The notes under the pieces are model-generated. The model was not told where the DNA came from. It did not search any database and worked only from the letters and a program-made list of their open reading frames with translations. A DNA stretch of 64,000 nucleotides from Oleiphilaceae bacterium (GTDB lineage Bacteria; Pseudomonadota; Gammaproteobacteria; Pseudomonadales; Oleiphilaceae), in NCBI GenBank assembly GCA_022447365.1, contig JAKVBL010000009.1:113812-177811 (forward strand), in the 5' to 3' direction. The translations under genes and the position numbers were made by a program. Below, one piece after another: positions 39,691 through 49,100 of this stretch. Within the stretch, counting starts at the first letter, position 1. Each line of letters opens with the position of its first letter.

Positions 39691-40635
39691 ATGACCAATG
39701 CGTTAGAGATCGTGAGCTTGAACAAGACTTACGACAATGGGCACGTTGCCTTAAAAGATGTCTCCTTGAATGTGAAGAAGGGGGACTTCTTTGCTTTGTT
39801 AGGACCAAATGGAGCGGGTAAATCAACGACGCTTGGTATTGTCTCCTCACTCGTAAATAAAACGTCCGGCAAGGTAAAAATCTTTGATTATGACTTAGAT
39901 CGCGAGCTCGAGAAGGCAAAGACTTGTTTGGGCGTCGTACCGCAAGAGGTCAATTTCAACCAGTTTGAGAAAGTTGAGCATATTCTTGTGACGCAAGCGG
40001 GCTATTACGGTATTCCTGCATCAGAGGCGAAGCAAACCGCAGAAGTATATTTAAAATCACTTGGTCTTTGGGAAAAACGCAACGAGCCGGCTCGAATGCT
40101 TTCCGGTGGCATGAAGCGTCGTGTAATGATCGCACGAGCACTTATTCATAAGCCAAAATTGCTGATTCTAGATGAGCCTACTGCTGGCGTTGACATTGAG
40201 CTGCGTCGATCCATGTGGAAGTTCCTTCAAGAAATTAACGATGCGGGTACTACCATCATTTTGACTACACACTACCTCGAAGAAGCTGAGGAGTTGTGTC
40301 GCAATATTGCCATCATTGATAAGGGTGAAATTCTCGAGAATAGTCCAAAGCACGAATTGCTGAGTAAGTTAACCAAGCAAACATATGTCTTCGAAACGAC
40401 GCCGCCATTAAGTAAGGCGCCAGAGTTAGATGGATACGATACCGCGCTAACGTACGACGGTGCTATCGAGTTGACTGTCGAGCAGGGAAGAGACTTAGGG
40501 ACGTTTTTTGATGCCGTCAAAGATGAAGACTGGAAGGTATTGGGTATTCGCAATAAAAGTAACCGTTTGGAAGAGTTGTTTTTATCTTTGGTTAGCTCTA
40601 GCCAAGACTTAAATTCGAAGGAGCAAACCAAATGA
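39691..40635 (+). CDS. ABC-2 type exporter, ATPase (YadG-like)
   Basis: A 314-residue ATP-binding subunit. It has Walker A GPNGAGKST, Q-loop VVPQEVNFNQ, signature LSGGMKRR, Walker B LLILDEPTAG and H-loop TTHYLEEAEE, plus a C-terminal extension typical of the CcmA/YadG group. ATG 39691 was chosen as it sits at the start of conservation; the frame is open upstream to 39643. It overlaps the permease gene by 4 bp (ATGA), showing translational coupling. The cargo is unknown. Confidence 0.93.
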   Translation: MTNALEIVSLNKTYDNGHVALKDVSLNVKKGDFFALLGPNGAGKSTTLGIVSSLVNKTSGKVKIFDYDLDRELEKAKTCLGVVPQEVNFNQFEKVEHILVTQAGYYGIPASEAKQTAEVYLKSLGLWEKRNEPARMLSGGMKRRVMIARALIHKPKLLILDEPTAGVDIELRRSMWKFLQEINDAGTTIILTTHYLEEAEELCRNIAIIDKGEILENSPKHELLSKLTKQTYVFETTPPLSKAPELDGYDTALTYDGAIELTVEQGRDLGTFFDAVKDEDWKVLGIRNKSNRLEELFLSLVSSSQDLNSKEQTK

Positions 40636-41405
40636 ACGCACATCAAATCTGGATTGCTTTTACGACCATCGTAGTAAAAGAGATTCGTCGATTTACACGA
40701 ATCTGGGCGCAAACGATGCTTCCACCTGCGATTACCATGGCTTTGTATTTTGTCATTTTTGGCAATCTTATCGGGCCTCGTATCGGAGAAATGGGCGGCT
40801 ATGACTATATGAGTTTTATTGTCCCAGGCTTGATTATGATGTCGGTGATTACTAACTCTTATGCAAACGTGGTGTCGTCTTTCTTTAGTTTGAAGTTCCA
40901 GCGTAGTATTGAGGAAATACTCGTTTCACCTGTTCCAAACTGGGTTGTGCTGAGCGGTTACGTTGCCGGAGGTGTTGCGCGTGGTGTTGGGGTAGGGATT
41001 ATCGTTACCTTACTCTCTTTATTCTTTACTGATTTAGTTGTTCACAACGTACTGGTGACGGCCAGTATGGTGATATTGACTGCGATTGTATTTTCGCTTG
41101 GCGGATTTATTAATGCAGTATTCGCGACGAAATTTGATGACATCTCTATCGTCCCTACTTTTGTATTAACGCCGCTCACCTACCTCGGTGGTGTGTTCTA
41201 TAGTATTTCGCTTCTGCCAGAGTTTTGGCAGAACGTATCTCAAGCGAACCCAATTTTATATATGGTGAATGCTTTTCGTTACGGAATATTGGGTGTGAGT
41301 GATATCGATATTCGATTCGCGTTTGGGATGGTTATTGTTTTTATTGTTCTATTATTTTCGACGGCTTTGTTTTTACTTTCTAAAGGCAAGGGCATTCGCA
41401 GCTAG
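40632..41405 (+). CDS. ABC-2 type exporter, permease (YadH-like)
   Basis: A 257-residue inner-membrane protein with six predicted helices of the ABC-2 family. It carries the family segments MSFIVPGLIMMSVITNSYAN, EEILVSPVPNWV and the C-terminal LTYLGGVFYSISLLPEFW, as in E. coli YadH. It pairs with the overlapping ATPase gene. Substrate unknown. Confidence 0.93.
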   Translation: MNAHQIWIAFTTIVVKEIRRFTRIWAQTMLPPAITMALYFVIFGNLIGPRIGEMGGYDYMSFIVPGLIMMSVITNSYANVVSSFFSLKFQRSIEEILVSPVPNWVVLSGYVAGGVARGVGVGIIVTLLSLFFTDLVVHNVLVTASMVILTAIVFSLGGFINAVFATKFDDISIVPTFVLTPLTYLGGVFYSISLLPEFWQNVSQANPILYMVNAFRYGILGVSDIDIRFAFGMVIVFIVLLFSTALFLLSKGKGIRS

Positions 41406-41472
41406 ACTGCGATTCTTCGTGGTAACTGCTTTATAGCAATACGAGCGCGACGGAAAATTATTTGAGGTATGT

Positions 41473-42297
41473 ATGGCGATTGTTGAGAACAGCCAGTTAG
41501 GTAAAGAAACGAATTATTTAGATCGATACGCACCCGAGGTGCTATTCCCAATTGCACGTAGTGAAAGTCGCGCGAGTTTAGGGATCGAATACACGGATTT
41601 ACCATTTGCTGGTGAAGATGTTTGGACGAGTTTTGAGGTGTCTTGGCTAAACACTAATGGTAAGCCAGAAGTCGCCATTGGGGTTTTTAGTATTCCTTGT
41701 CAGTCGAAGAATATCATCGAGTCTAAGTCGTTTAAGTTGTATCTCAATTCATTTAATCAAGAGAAGATAAAAAGTAAAGACGCATTGATTGAAACTTTAG
41801 AGCAGGACTTGAGTACAGCAGCAGGTGCTGCAGTAACGGTTCAGTTACACGACCTTATTGATATTCAAGCGGTAAACCTTCCAGCTGGTGAGAGCGTTGA
41901 TCATCTGGATGCCAAAGATTTTGTGTATGAGCCAAACGCAGATCTGCTTCAAGCTGATAGCGATGAGCTTGTTGAAGAAACCTTATATTCAGATTTGTTA
42001 CGATCGAATTGTCCGGTAACGGGTCAACCAGATTGGGGGACTGTGGTTGTTTCCTACAAAGGGCCTAAGATTGATCGTGAAAGTTTGCTGCGCTACGTGG
42101 TGTCTTTCCGCAATTGTCAGGACTTTCACGAACATTGCTGTGAGCAAATATTTACTGATATTTTGGCGAAGTGTGGATGTACATCTTTGAGTGTGATGGC
42201 TCGTTATACGCGCCGCGGGGGCTTAGATATCAACCCTTATCGAGCAACCGAAGACCGTGTTTCTGTCTGTCCTCAAACGCGATATGTTAGGCAGTAG
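41473..42297 (+). CDS. queF: NADPH-dependent 7-cyano-7-deazaguanine reductase
   Basis: A 274-residue enzyme reducing preQ0 to preQ1 in queuosine biosynthesis, of the long two-domain (YqcD) type. It carries the QueF motif ESKSFKLYLNS (about 83-93) and the catalytic Cys180 in NCPVTGQPDWG. GAGG lies upstream of the ATG. It is separated by 67 bp from the ABC exporter and convergent with the cyclase gene. No other queuosine gene is in the window. Confidence 0.95.
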   Translation: MAIVENSQLGKETNYLDRYAPEVLFPIARSESRASLGIEYTDLPFAGEDVWTSFEVSWLNTNGKPEVAIGVFSIPCQSKNIIESKSFKLYLNSFNQEKIKSKDALIETLEQDLSTAAGAAVTVQLHDLIDIQAVNLPAGESVDHLDAKDFVYEPNADLLQADSDELVEETLYSDLLRSNCPVTGQPDWGTVVVSYKGPKIDRESLLRYVVSFRNCQDFHEHCCEQIFTDILAKCGCTSLSVMARYTRRGGLDINPYRATEDRVSVCPQTRYVRQ

Positions 42298-42320
42298 TTC
42301 TTAAAAGAGAACTATTTGAT

Positions 42321-43703
42321 TTAATCGCGGTCCTTGAGTTTTTCCGCGGCGCGCTCAAGGGCCCGAACAACTAAGTCTTTCTCTTCAGTTGTGACTTTTT
42401 CGGTGTCTAAGTACAGCGCAAAGCCGCCTGTTTCATGTTCGATAAAACTCTGGCCAGCGCCAATATCTCTGCGGAAATCGACGATCTGATAAATTGGCAC
42501 AGGGCGAGAGAATCCTTTTACAGTGATCTCGCCTTTATCTCTACACATTACCTTATCTTTGACTAACGAGAAGGTCTCGTAAGAGATCAGTATTTCTCCA
42601 GGCTCCGCTAAGCTCTCAAGACGAGACGCAAGATTTACCTCTTTTCCGATGATCGTATAATCCATGCGATTCTCGGCGCCGAAGTTACCTACCGTGCTGT
42701 ATCCAGTACTGATGCCGATACGAATTTGTAGAGGTGTTTTGATCCCTTGGCTTTGCCATTTTTGGCGGAGAATCTTCATGTGCTTACGCATCTCGATCGC
42801 CATGGCTACACAGGCAAGCGTATCTTCTTTTGGTCCGCGGCTTGTCGGGTCGCCAAAGAAGATCATGATCGAATCGCCTACAAACTTATCAATAGTGCCG
42901 CCATACTTTAATGCGATTTGAGACATCTCATTAAAGTAGCTATTCAGAAGCTCAGTGAGGCTCTCTGGCTCCATTTCCTCAGCAAGTTCGGTAAAGCCCT
43001 TAATGTCTGAGAAGAAGATCGTTAATTTCTTACGTTGCGTTTCAAGACGAACGTCACGTTCACCGGTAAAGATAGATTGCCATACTTGTGGTGAAAGATA
43101 CTTCGCAAGCTTATGCGATAGTGAGATCGACTGTTCTCGTTGGTGCTGAATCTGTGACTTCGCTTTTACCAAGGCCTTCGCTTGTTGGTGTGTGTAATAT
43201 GCGGTAACAGCAACATAGACACCTGCCCCAATACCAGCCACAAGAGTCACCAAAACCGGCTCATTTATATTGAAGTTAAATCCGAAAATTAAGCCGCTTA
43301 ATCCTAGCGATATAGATGCTGTGATGCAGCCGAGTACTAATAGCTTCATACCTCCTACAACAATGAAGCTAAACGCACCCATAATGATCGAGAATAAAGA
43401 AGCAGTGAGGCTGAATTCGATGAGAACAATCGTACACCCAACAATAACACCGTCTATAAGTAAGGTTACTTCACGAGCGGTTGGATTATCAGCGAGTTTG
43501 AAATGACGAACGAAGAAATATAAAAGGTGGGGCCAAAGCATGGCGAAAGGCACAAACCAAATTAGGTTCTTATCAAAATGACCTAATAAAATGCCCGTAA
43601 TAAAGGTGAGAGTAGACGTTAGGTATGCAAGTACGCGCCCATTATAGGCCGGCATGACTGACGGCGGCGCATCATAATTAATTATACTTGGTTCACTTGC
43701 CAT
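42321..43703 (-). CDS. Membrane-bound class III adenylate/guanylate cyclase
   Basis: A 460-residue protein. Its N-terminal half has about six membrane helices (to about residue 175), then a short coiled coil and a class III cyclase domain (about 220-405). The metal aspartates are visible in FFSDIKGFTEL and DKFVGDSIMIFFGDP. MDYTIIGKEVNLASRLE carries the base-selecting Asp of adenylate cyclases and the NxxxR transition-state pair. Production of cAMP is therefore more likely than cGMP. The membrane part is not a named sensor I recognise. Confidence 0.9.
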   Translation of the reverse strand: MASEPSIINYDAPPSVMPAYNGRVLAYLTSTLTFITGILLGHFDKNLIWFVPFAMLWPHLLYFFVRHFKLADNPTAREVTLLIDGVIVGCTIVLIEFSLTASLFSIIMGAFSFIVVGGMKLLVLGCITASISLGLSGLIFGFNFNINEPVLVTLVAGIGAGVYVAVTAYYTHQQAKALVKAKSQIQHQREQSISLSHKLAKYLSPQVWQSIFTGERDVRLETQRKKLTIFFSDIKGFTELAEEMEPESLTELLNSYFNEMSQIALKYGGTIDKFVGDSIMIFFGDPTSRGPKEDTLACVAMAIEMRKHMKILRQKWQSQGIKTPLQIRIGISTGYSTVGNFGAENRMDYTIIGKEVNLASRLESLAEPGEILISYETFSLVKDKVMCRDKGEITVKGFSRPVPIYQIVDFRRDIGAGQSFIEHETGGFALYLDTEKVTTEEKDLVVRALERAAEKLKDRD

Positions 43704-43892
43704 AGTTTACTGCCCAAACGAATAAAAGAGGTGTTCGTAAAACTGGGTATTTTCTTTCTTCGCAATCTATTTAGGCAAGCGCGCTTATTCTGTATTATTG
43801 CTGCTTGAGTCTTGCCTAGCCTTAATTTTGGTGGCTTAGGTTAGCACCTCCTTTTTTTATTAACAAATGTTCTCTGTGTAAAGCGATTCATC

Positions 43893-44468
43893 ATGAGCTA
43901 TGAAAACAGCATCCTAAACTTCTTGCATCAGCGCGTGTCTTTTCCACGATTAGTTTCACCTGCACCTGAAGGTGAACAATTAAAAGGTATTTTGAAAAGT
44001 GCACTACGTGCGCCTGACCACAAGGTACTTCGCCCAGGGCGATATTTGATTGTGGAAGGTGATGCGCGAACCAAGCTAGGTGAGCTATTTGCGCAGGCTG
44101 CAGTTGCGGCCAATCCAGATTGTGGTGAAGCGAAGATCGAAAAGTGTAAAAAAATGCCGTTTCGCGCACCGATGATTTTAGTGGCCGTTTCGAAGAATAT
44201 CGATCACCCCAAAGTGCCTTATTTTGAACAGGAGCAATGTGTTGCTGCCGGGTTGTCCTACATCCTTTTGGCTTTACAAGCAGAAGGTTTTGGAGGGATG
44301 TGGCGAACGGGCGATATGGCAGTCGACTCTGTTGTGAAGCGTGGTTTAGGAATTTCTGAGCACGAAAGTCTCGTCGGCTTTTTATATATAGGAACGCCTG
44401 AAGGAGACGCAAAGCGTATTGTGGACCCCGTTTTAGAGGATAGTTTTTCTTTTTGGACTGGCCAATAA
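43893..44468 (+). CDS. Nitroreductase-family protein (YdjA-like)
   Basis: A 191-residue flavoprotein of the small nitroreductase class. It has the FMN-binding SALRAPDHKVLRPGRY (SALRAPDH is the YdjA-type signature), AAGLSYILLALQAEGFGGMWRTG and the C-terminal GFLYIGTPEG. The biological substrate is unknown. It is divergent from the cyclase gene and lies just upstream of the flagellar cluster, but reads as a separate unit. Confidence 0.9.
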   Translation: MSYENSILNFLHQRVSFPRLVSPAPEGEQLKGILKSALRAPDHKVLRPGRYLIVEGDARTKLGELFAQAAVAANPDCGEAKIEKCKKMPFRAPMILVAVSKNIDHPKVPYFEQEQCVAAGLSYILLALQAEGFGGMWRTGDMAVDSVVKRGLGISEHESLVGFLYIGTPEGDAKRIVDPVLEDSFSFWTGQ

Positions 44469-44551
44469 CGCTCGCGTCGCATGACGGATAAGCCTTGCCG
44501 CGGGCAATAAAAGCGGCAATTTATAAGTTATTGAAAAATAAGAAAAAATAA

Positions 44552-44568
44552 TTGGCACTTCTCTTGCT
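44552..44568 (+). promoter_or_regulatory. Sigma-54 promoter of the flgBCDE operon
   Basis: TTGGCACTTCTCTTGCT has the GG and GC elements of a sigma-54 promoter exactly 12 nt apart and a near-consensus TGGCAC-N5-TTGC. It ends 33 bp before the flgB ATG. Flagellar hook-basal-body operons of Pseudomonas and Vibrio use sigma-54 with FlrC/FleR-type activators. Confidence 0.88.
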
Positions 44569-44601
44569 TTTTAACCTCTTAGATTAACTAGGATGAGTTA
44601 A

Positions 44602-45003
44602 ATGGCGATTTCATTTCAAAATGCATTAGGTGTTCACCCGCAAGCTGTAGAGCTTCGAGTGCAGCGTGCTGAGTTGATGGCAAACAACTTAGCAAATGCA
44701 GATACGCCCGGATTCAAAGCGCGCGACATTGACTTCAAAGCGGCGATGGCTGAACAGCAAAGCATGCTTGATGGGCAGTTAGCGATGAGCGCTACGCAAA
44801 GCGGTCACATTGCTCCTAACCAAGGTCAATCCGGAGCGGAAGTTCTTTACCGAACGCCAATTCAGCCATCCGTAGACGGGAACACAGTAGATACGCAGCA
44901 AGAGCTTGCTGAATTTACCAAGAATGTTCTCGACTATCAGGCGAGCTTTCAGTTCTTGAATGGAAAGTTTAAATCCCTAAGCAAAGCAATAAAGGGTGAA
45001 TAA
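44602..45003 (+). CDS. flgB: Flagellar proximal rod protein FlgB
   Basis: A 133-residue rod subunit exported by the flagellar type III system without a cleaved signal. It carries the rod-family N-terminus (ELRVQRAELMANNLANADTPGFKARDIDF) and the C-terminal FTKNVLDYQASFQFLNGKFKSL helix. It is the first gene of flgBCDE and follows the sigma-54 promoter. Confidence 0.95.
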   Translation: MAISFQNALGVHPQAVELRVQRAELMANNLANADTPGFKARDIDFKAAMAEQQSMLDGQLAMSATQSGHIAPNQGQSGAEVLYRTPIQPSVDGNTVDTQQELAEFTKNVLDYQASFQFLNGKFKSLSKAIKGE

Positions 45004-45005
45004 GC

Positions 45006-45440
45006 ATGTCTTTAAATTCCATTTTTAATATTGCCGGTTCTGGCATGTCGGCACAGTCGGTACGTTTAAATACAACCGCTAGTAACATCGCCAATGCAGA
45101 TAGTGCAGCGAGCAGTACTGGCGAAGTGTATCGAGCGCGAAAGCCTGTATTTGCAGCGATTCAAGAAAGCGCTATGACAGGTGTGATGCCGAGTATGACA
45201 GATGCGGGTTCTCAAGGTGTTCAGATTAAAGGTATTGTCGAGAGTGATGCAGCGTTGGATATGCGTTATCAGCCGGATCACCCTTTGGCGGATGAGCAGG
45301 GCTACGTCATATATCCCAATGTGAATGTTGTAGAGGAAATGGCTGACATGATGTCCGCCTCGCGCAGTTTTCAAACAAATGTCGATGTCATGGAGGCAGC
45401 CAAAACCATGATGCAGCGAATTTTAACTTTAGGCCAATAG
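45006..45440 (+). CDS. flgC: Flagellar proximal rod protein FlgC
   Basis: A 144-residue rod protein with the N-terminal SGMSAQSVRLNTTASNIANADS motif, the internal YPNVNVVEEMADMMSASRSF segment and a C-terminal helix. It starts 3 bp after flgB. Full length for the family. Confidence 0.96.
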   Translation: MSLNSIFNIAGSGMSAQSVRLNTTASNIANADSAASSTGEVYRARKPVFAAIQESAMTGVMPSMTDAGSQGVQIKGIVESDAALDMRYQPDHPLADEQGYVIYPNVNVVEEMADMMSASRSFQTNVDVMEAAKTMMQRILTLGQ

Positions 45441-45452
45441 GCGAGATAGACG

Positions 45453-46130
45453 ATGACAAGTATTAATACCTCCGGGGTTGCTGATCCTCTAGCGCAGTAT
45501 CGCTTAGAAAATAACGGCGAAGCGGCAAAGAAAGGTGACTTGGGTAAAAACGAGTTTTTGGATCTGATGATCGCTCAGCTCGAGAATCAAAACCCTCTTG
45601 AGCCTCAAGATAACGGTGCCTTTATCTCGCAGCTAGCTGAATTTAGTGCGCTAGAAGAAATGCAACAAATTAACAACACGGTGAATAACTTCACCAATAA
45701 GTTCCAGTCTACACAAGCATTGCAAGCGTCTGCCATGGTTGGGCGCTCTGTGTTGGTGCCAGGCGCTGAGGCTCCACTTTCGGCAAGTGGAACGATTAGC
45801 GGCATTGCAGACATTCCGTCTGGAACTAGCAATCTTTCTATCTCTATTTTGAATGGTTCAGGTGAGCTCGTGCGGCGTGTTGACCTTGGGCAACAATTTG
45901 CCGGTTCAGTGCCGTTTGAATGGGATGGTTTGAATGAGCAGGGTGATCAGATGCCTGCAGACAAATACACAATAAAAGCAGAAATAAAAACAAGCGCGGG
46001 CGCTGAGCAGGTCGATACCTTGTTTGCTTCGCAAGTGAATAGTGTATCAATCGCTCAAAGCGGCGAAGTGACACTTAACTTGGCTGGCTTAGGTGGCGTT
46101 CCGTTAGAGAACGTGCGCGAAATTAATTAA
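45453..46130 (+). CDS. flgD: Flagellar hook assembly scaffold FlgD
   Basis: A 225-residue hook-capping protein required for FlgE polymerisation and shed later. It shows the conserved FLDLMIAQLENQNPLEPQDN segment followed by FISQLAEFSALEEM, and the FlgD Ig-like C-terminal domain (ISILNGSGELVRRVDLGQQ, WDGLNEQGDQMP). It is encoded between flgC and flgE as usual. Confidence 0.95.
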   Translation: MTSINTSGVADPLAQYRLENNGEAAKKGDLGKNEFLDLMIAQLENQNPLEPQDNGAFISQLAEFSALEEMQQINNTVNNFTNKFQSTQALQASAMVGRSVLVPGAEAPLSASGTISGIADIPSGTSNLSISILNGSGELVRRVDLGQQFAGSVPFEWDGLNEQGDQMPADKYTIKAEIKTSAGAEQVDTLFASQVNSVSIAQSGEVTLNLAGLGGVPLENVREIN

Positions 46131-46150
46131 TTAATCAGTAGAGGTTCAAT

Positions 46151-48124
46151 ATGACATTCAATGTAGCACTCAGTGGATTAAAAGTATCCGCAACAGACCT
46201 CGAGGTCACTGGTAATAATATTGCGAATGCAAGTACGGTTGGTTTCAAGCGTTCACGTGCTGAATTTGGTGATGCCTATTCAAATAGCTTTTTTGGCGGT
46301 GGGGTAACCGACGTTGGTGATGGTGTGCAGGTGCAGGCTATTCGTCAGATCCACAGCCAAGGTAATGTTGAGTTCACTGATAACGGCCTTGATATGGCGA
46401 TTACCGGTAACGGTTACTTCATCGTCAATGATAACGATGAAGTGAAATATACGCGTGCAGGGCAATTTGGTGTGAACCGAGAAGGCTTCCTTGTTAATAA
46501 TACTGGAATGCAAGTTCAAGGTTTTCAGGCTGATGACGAAGGGAATGTGTCTGGTGTGCTTGGTGATCTGGAAGTAGAAACAAATGACTTGGCGCCACGT
46601 CAAACAACCTCTGTTAATACTTTGTTGAACCTCGATTCTTCTGAATCAGTTTTGGCGGTTTCAGGTACAACTGTAGTTGCTGATGGTACGGAAGTTGGTA
46701 TTGCGCAAGCTGGTGCCAACAACAACTACTCAGCTCAGACCGTTACAATCACCTATGATGACGGTAACCCTGCTACGCCGACTACAACAGAGAACGTAAC
46801 CACTGTCGCTAACGAAAGTGCGCGAGCTGTCGCTGATCGTTTCAGTGCGGTTGATGGTGTAAATGCAACGGCAAGAACAACTGTGACGGTACCAGTGGCG
46901 AGCTGGGCTAACACTTCTGATTCAATGACGATTACTGTCAATGGCGTGACGTTTCAGCCATCTTCAGCTGCAACCCAAACCAATGCCGAGCAATTGGCGG
47001 ACATTGGTCAGCAAATTAACTCGTCTGCATTAGTCGGTACTACTGCTGTTATCAATGGCGCAGGTGACCTAGAAATTATTCAAGATCAGGGTGAAGATTT
47101 GCGCTTCGGTGTTGCGGGTTTAGCAGGTGACGCATACAACATTGAAGGCTCTTCTCCTGGTGCACTTGCTTTAGCAGTTGGCGGTACTGTCGCGGCAACG
47201 GTTGGTGGTGTTGTCGACTTTACCTTGGATGACAACTTCTCCTTTAGTTCTGGTACCGGCACACTCGTTGGTTCAACCGTTGGTCAGCCATTTGTCAATA
47301 ATGGCTTTGATCCAACAGATGCAGGTACTTATAACCATGCAACGTCAACAGAAATCTTCGATAGTCTTGGTAACTCGCATATCTTGAACTTGTATTTTGT
47401 GAAGCAGCCTCAGCCATCTAACGTGGCACAAGAGCAGAGCACTTGGCAGATGCATGTTCAAATTGATGGCTTCGATGTGGGTGACCCTTTAATTGGCGAT
47501 CAGGCGTCTCGCGCAACATTCAACGTTGTCTTCAATGGCGATGGTTCGCTTAATCAGACTTTGACCGATGATGTGTTGATTTCTAACTGGGTGCCTCGCG
47601 ATGAGAATGGTGATCCAAATGGCGCGGCATTACCGATCAATTTGGTAGACGGCGGAACCTTGCCGGTAGAATTCCCGCCAACCAGTTCAAACTTTGAAAT
47701 CGATATCGCTACACTGACGCAATTCGGCAGCCCGTTTGCTGTGAATGACTTAGGGCAAAATGGGTATACAACTGGTCGACTGGTTGGTCTAGATGTAGAC
47801 AGTTCAGGTGTTATTTTGTCGCGTTTCTCAAATGGTGAGACTCAGGTTCTTGGTCAAGTAGCTTTGGCAAACTTCCGAGACAAAGAGGGTTTGGCGCCGG
47901 TTGGTGACAGTGTTTGGGTAGAAACATTTGCTTCTGGTGATGCTGTTGTTGGTGCGCCGGGGACTGCATCATTAGGCTTATTAACCTCTTCTGCGACAGA
48001 GTCATCGAATGTTGATTTGTCGCAAGAGCTGGTGAACTTGATCGTTGCTCAGCGTAATTATCAGGCTAACTCAAAGACTATCGAGACCGCTGATACGATT
48101 CAGCAGACTATTCTGAATATCTAA
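46151..48124 (+). CDS. flgE: Flagellar hook protein FlgE, long form
   Basis: A 657-residue hook subunit, far longer than the about 400 residues of E. coli FlgE. The N-terminal rod-family motif (SGLKVSATDLEVTGNNIANA) and C-terminal segment (SNVDLSQELVNLIVAQRNYQ) are normal. The extra length is an insertion of about 190 residues (about 194-383) resembling a Flagellin_IN-type repeat, with SARAVADRFSAVDGVNA and SMTITVNGVTFQ. A similar segment occurs in FlgK of this window. The insertion would lie on the outer, surface-exposed domain of the hook. Confidence 0.95.
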   Translation: MTFNVALSGLKVSATDLEVTGNNIANASTVGFKRSRAEFGDAYSNSFFGGGVTDVGDGVQVQAIRQIHSQGNVEFTDNGLDMAITGNGYFIVNDNDEVKYTRAGQFGVNREGFLVNNTGMQVQGFQADDEGNVSGVLGDLEVETNDLAPRQTTSVNTLLNLDSSESVLAVSGTTVVADGTEVGIAQAGANNNYSAQTVTITYDDGNPATPTTTENVTTVANESARAVADRFSAVDGVNATARTTVTVPVASWANTSDSMTITVNGVTFQPSSAATQTNAEQLADIGQQINSSALVGTTAVINGAGDLEIIQDQGEDLRFGVAGLAGDAYNIEGSSPGALALAVGGTVAATVGGVVDFTLDDNFSFSSGTGTLVGSTVGQPFVNNGFDPTDAGTYNHATSTEIFDSLGNSHILNLYFVKQPQPSNVAQEQSTWQMHVQIDGFDVGDPLIGDQASRATFNVVFNGDGSLNQTLTDDVLISNWVPRDENGDPNGAALPINLVDGGTLPVEFPPTSSNFEIDIATLTQFGSPFAVNDLGQNGYTTGRLVGLDVDSSGVILSRFSNGETQVLGQVALANFRDKEGLAPVGDSVWVETFASGDAVVGAPGTASLGLLTSSATESSNVDLSQELVNLIVAQRNYQANSKTIETADTIQQTILNI

Positions 48125-48165
48125 TTTTCTTTTTTGATATTCGCCGCCTTCTGGTTGAAGGCAAT

Positions 48166-48199
48166 AAAAAAGGGAAGCACTTCTGTGTTTTCCTTTTTT
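48166..48199 (+). terminator. Terminator after flgE
   Basis: A stem of about 15 bp, with two G:T pairs, runs from AAAAAAGGGAAGCAC to GTGTTTTCCTTTTTT around a 4-nt loop and ends in a T-run. It separates flgBCDE from flgFGHIJKL. Confidence 0.75.
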
Positions 48200-48210
48200 G
48201 CGTTTAGTCC

Positions 48211-48228
48211 TTGGCAGATAAATTGCTT
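48211..48228 (+). promoter_or_regulatory. Sigma-54 promoter of the flgFGHIJKL operon
   Basis: TTGGCAGATAAATTGCTT has GG and GC 12 nt apart, the sigma-54 spacing, and close to consensus (TGGCA-N6-TTGC). It lies between the flgE terminator and the flgF start, 45 bp before it, which matches the split into two flagellar operons seen in pseudomonads. Confidence 0.85.
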
Positions 48229-48272
48229 TATACCTCTTAATAGTAAATATCTGACGAAAAAAGGACACTCAA

Positions 48273-49010
48273 GTGGATAAAGCTTTATATATTGCGATGA
48301 GTGGCGCAAAGCAAAATATGTATGCGCAACGCGCACATTCCAACAATTTGGCGAATGTGAATACCGCGGGGTTTAAAGAAGATTTTGCACAGGCGCGCGC
48401 GATGTCTGTGTATGGTGAGCATTTTCCAAGTCGTGCATATTCAATGACAGAGCGTCCAGCGACGCGCTTTGAGCAAGGTCCGCTGCAGGAAACAGGCAAT
48501 GCGCTAGATATCGCTTTAAAGGGTGAGGGCTGGATTGCTGTTCAGTCTCCTGATGGCGAGCAAGCCTTTACGCGCGCGGGTGATTTGCAGATTGATGTAA
48601 ACGGTTTCTTGCGCACAGGTTCGGGTCTAGAAGTTCTGGGTGAGGGTGGGCCAATTGTTGTTCCTCCATCGGCTGGAGTTGAGATCGGAGTGGATGGAGC
48701 TATCTCCGTTATCCCGCTAGGTGGTGAGGCTGCAGTTGTACAGATTGATCGTATTCGCTTGGTGAATCCAGATCCTGCCAATATGGAAAAACGTGGTGAC
48801 GGTTTAATGTACGTCAAAGATGGTATTGAGCCTCCTTTAGATGAAACCATTCGCGTTGAGTCTGGTTTTCTTGAAGGTTCGAATGTGAATGCCGTATCTG
48901 CGTTAACCGAAATTCTTACGCTTTCGCGTCAATACGAGCTGCAAGTCAAATTAATGAGTCAAGCTGATCAAAATAGTGAAGCTTCGGCACGCTTGTTGCA
49001 ATTTTCCTAA
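48273..49010 (+). CDS. flgF: Flagellar proximal rod protein FlgF
   Basis: A 245-residue rod subunit. It begins VDKALYIAMSGAKQNMYAQR (GTG start) with the rod/hook motif AHSNNLANVNTAGFKEDF and the DIALKGEGWIAVQSPDG segment, and ends with a C-terminal helix (LTLSRQYELQVKLM). An AAAGGA ribosome site precedes the GTG. It is the first gene of the second flagellar operon. Confidence 0.95.
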   Translation: MDKALYIAMSGAKQNMYAQRAHSNNLANVNTAGFKEDFAQARAMSVYGEHFPSRAYSMTERPATRFEQGPLQETGNALDIALKGEGWIAVQSPDGEQAFTRAGDLQIDVNGFLRTGSGLEVLGEGGPIVVPPSAGVEIGVDGAISVIPLGGEAAVVQIDRIRLVNPDPANMEKRGDGLMYVKDGIEPPLDETIRVESGFLEGSNVNAVSALTEILTLSRQYELQVKLMSQADQNSEASARLLQFS

Positions 49011-49100
49011 ATAAGTCAATTTAACGTCGTGGGCGGCATGATTTTGCTGCCCGATTTCAGGTCAACCCCTCGCTTGGGTTGTTCTAGATAGGAGAGAATC

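Noticed and set aside
42295..42320. Hairpin AGTTCT/AGAACT between queF and the cyclase as a terminator
   Set aside because: Stem is only 6 bp and AT-rich with no proper T-run.
43891..44412. 173-codon antisense ORF opposite the nitroreductase gene
   Set aside because: Overlaps a clear flavoprotein gene on the opposite strand completely; composition is not protein-like.
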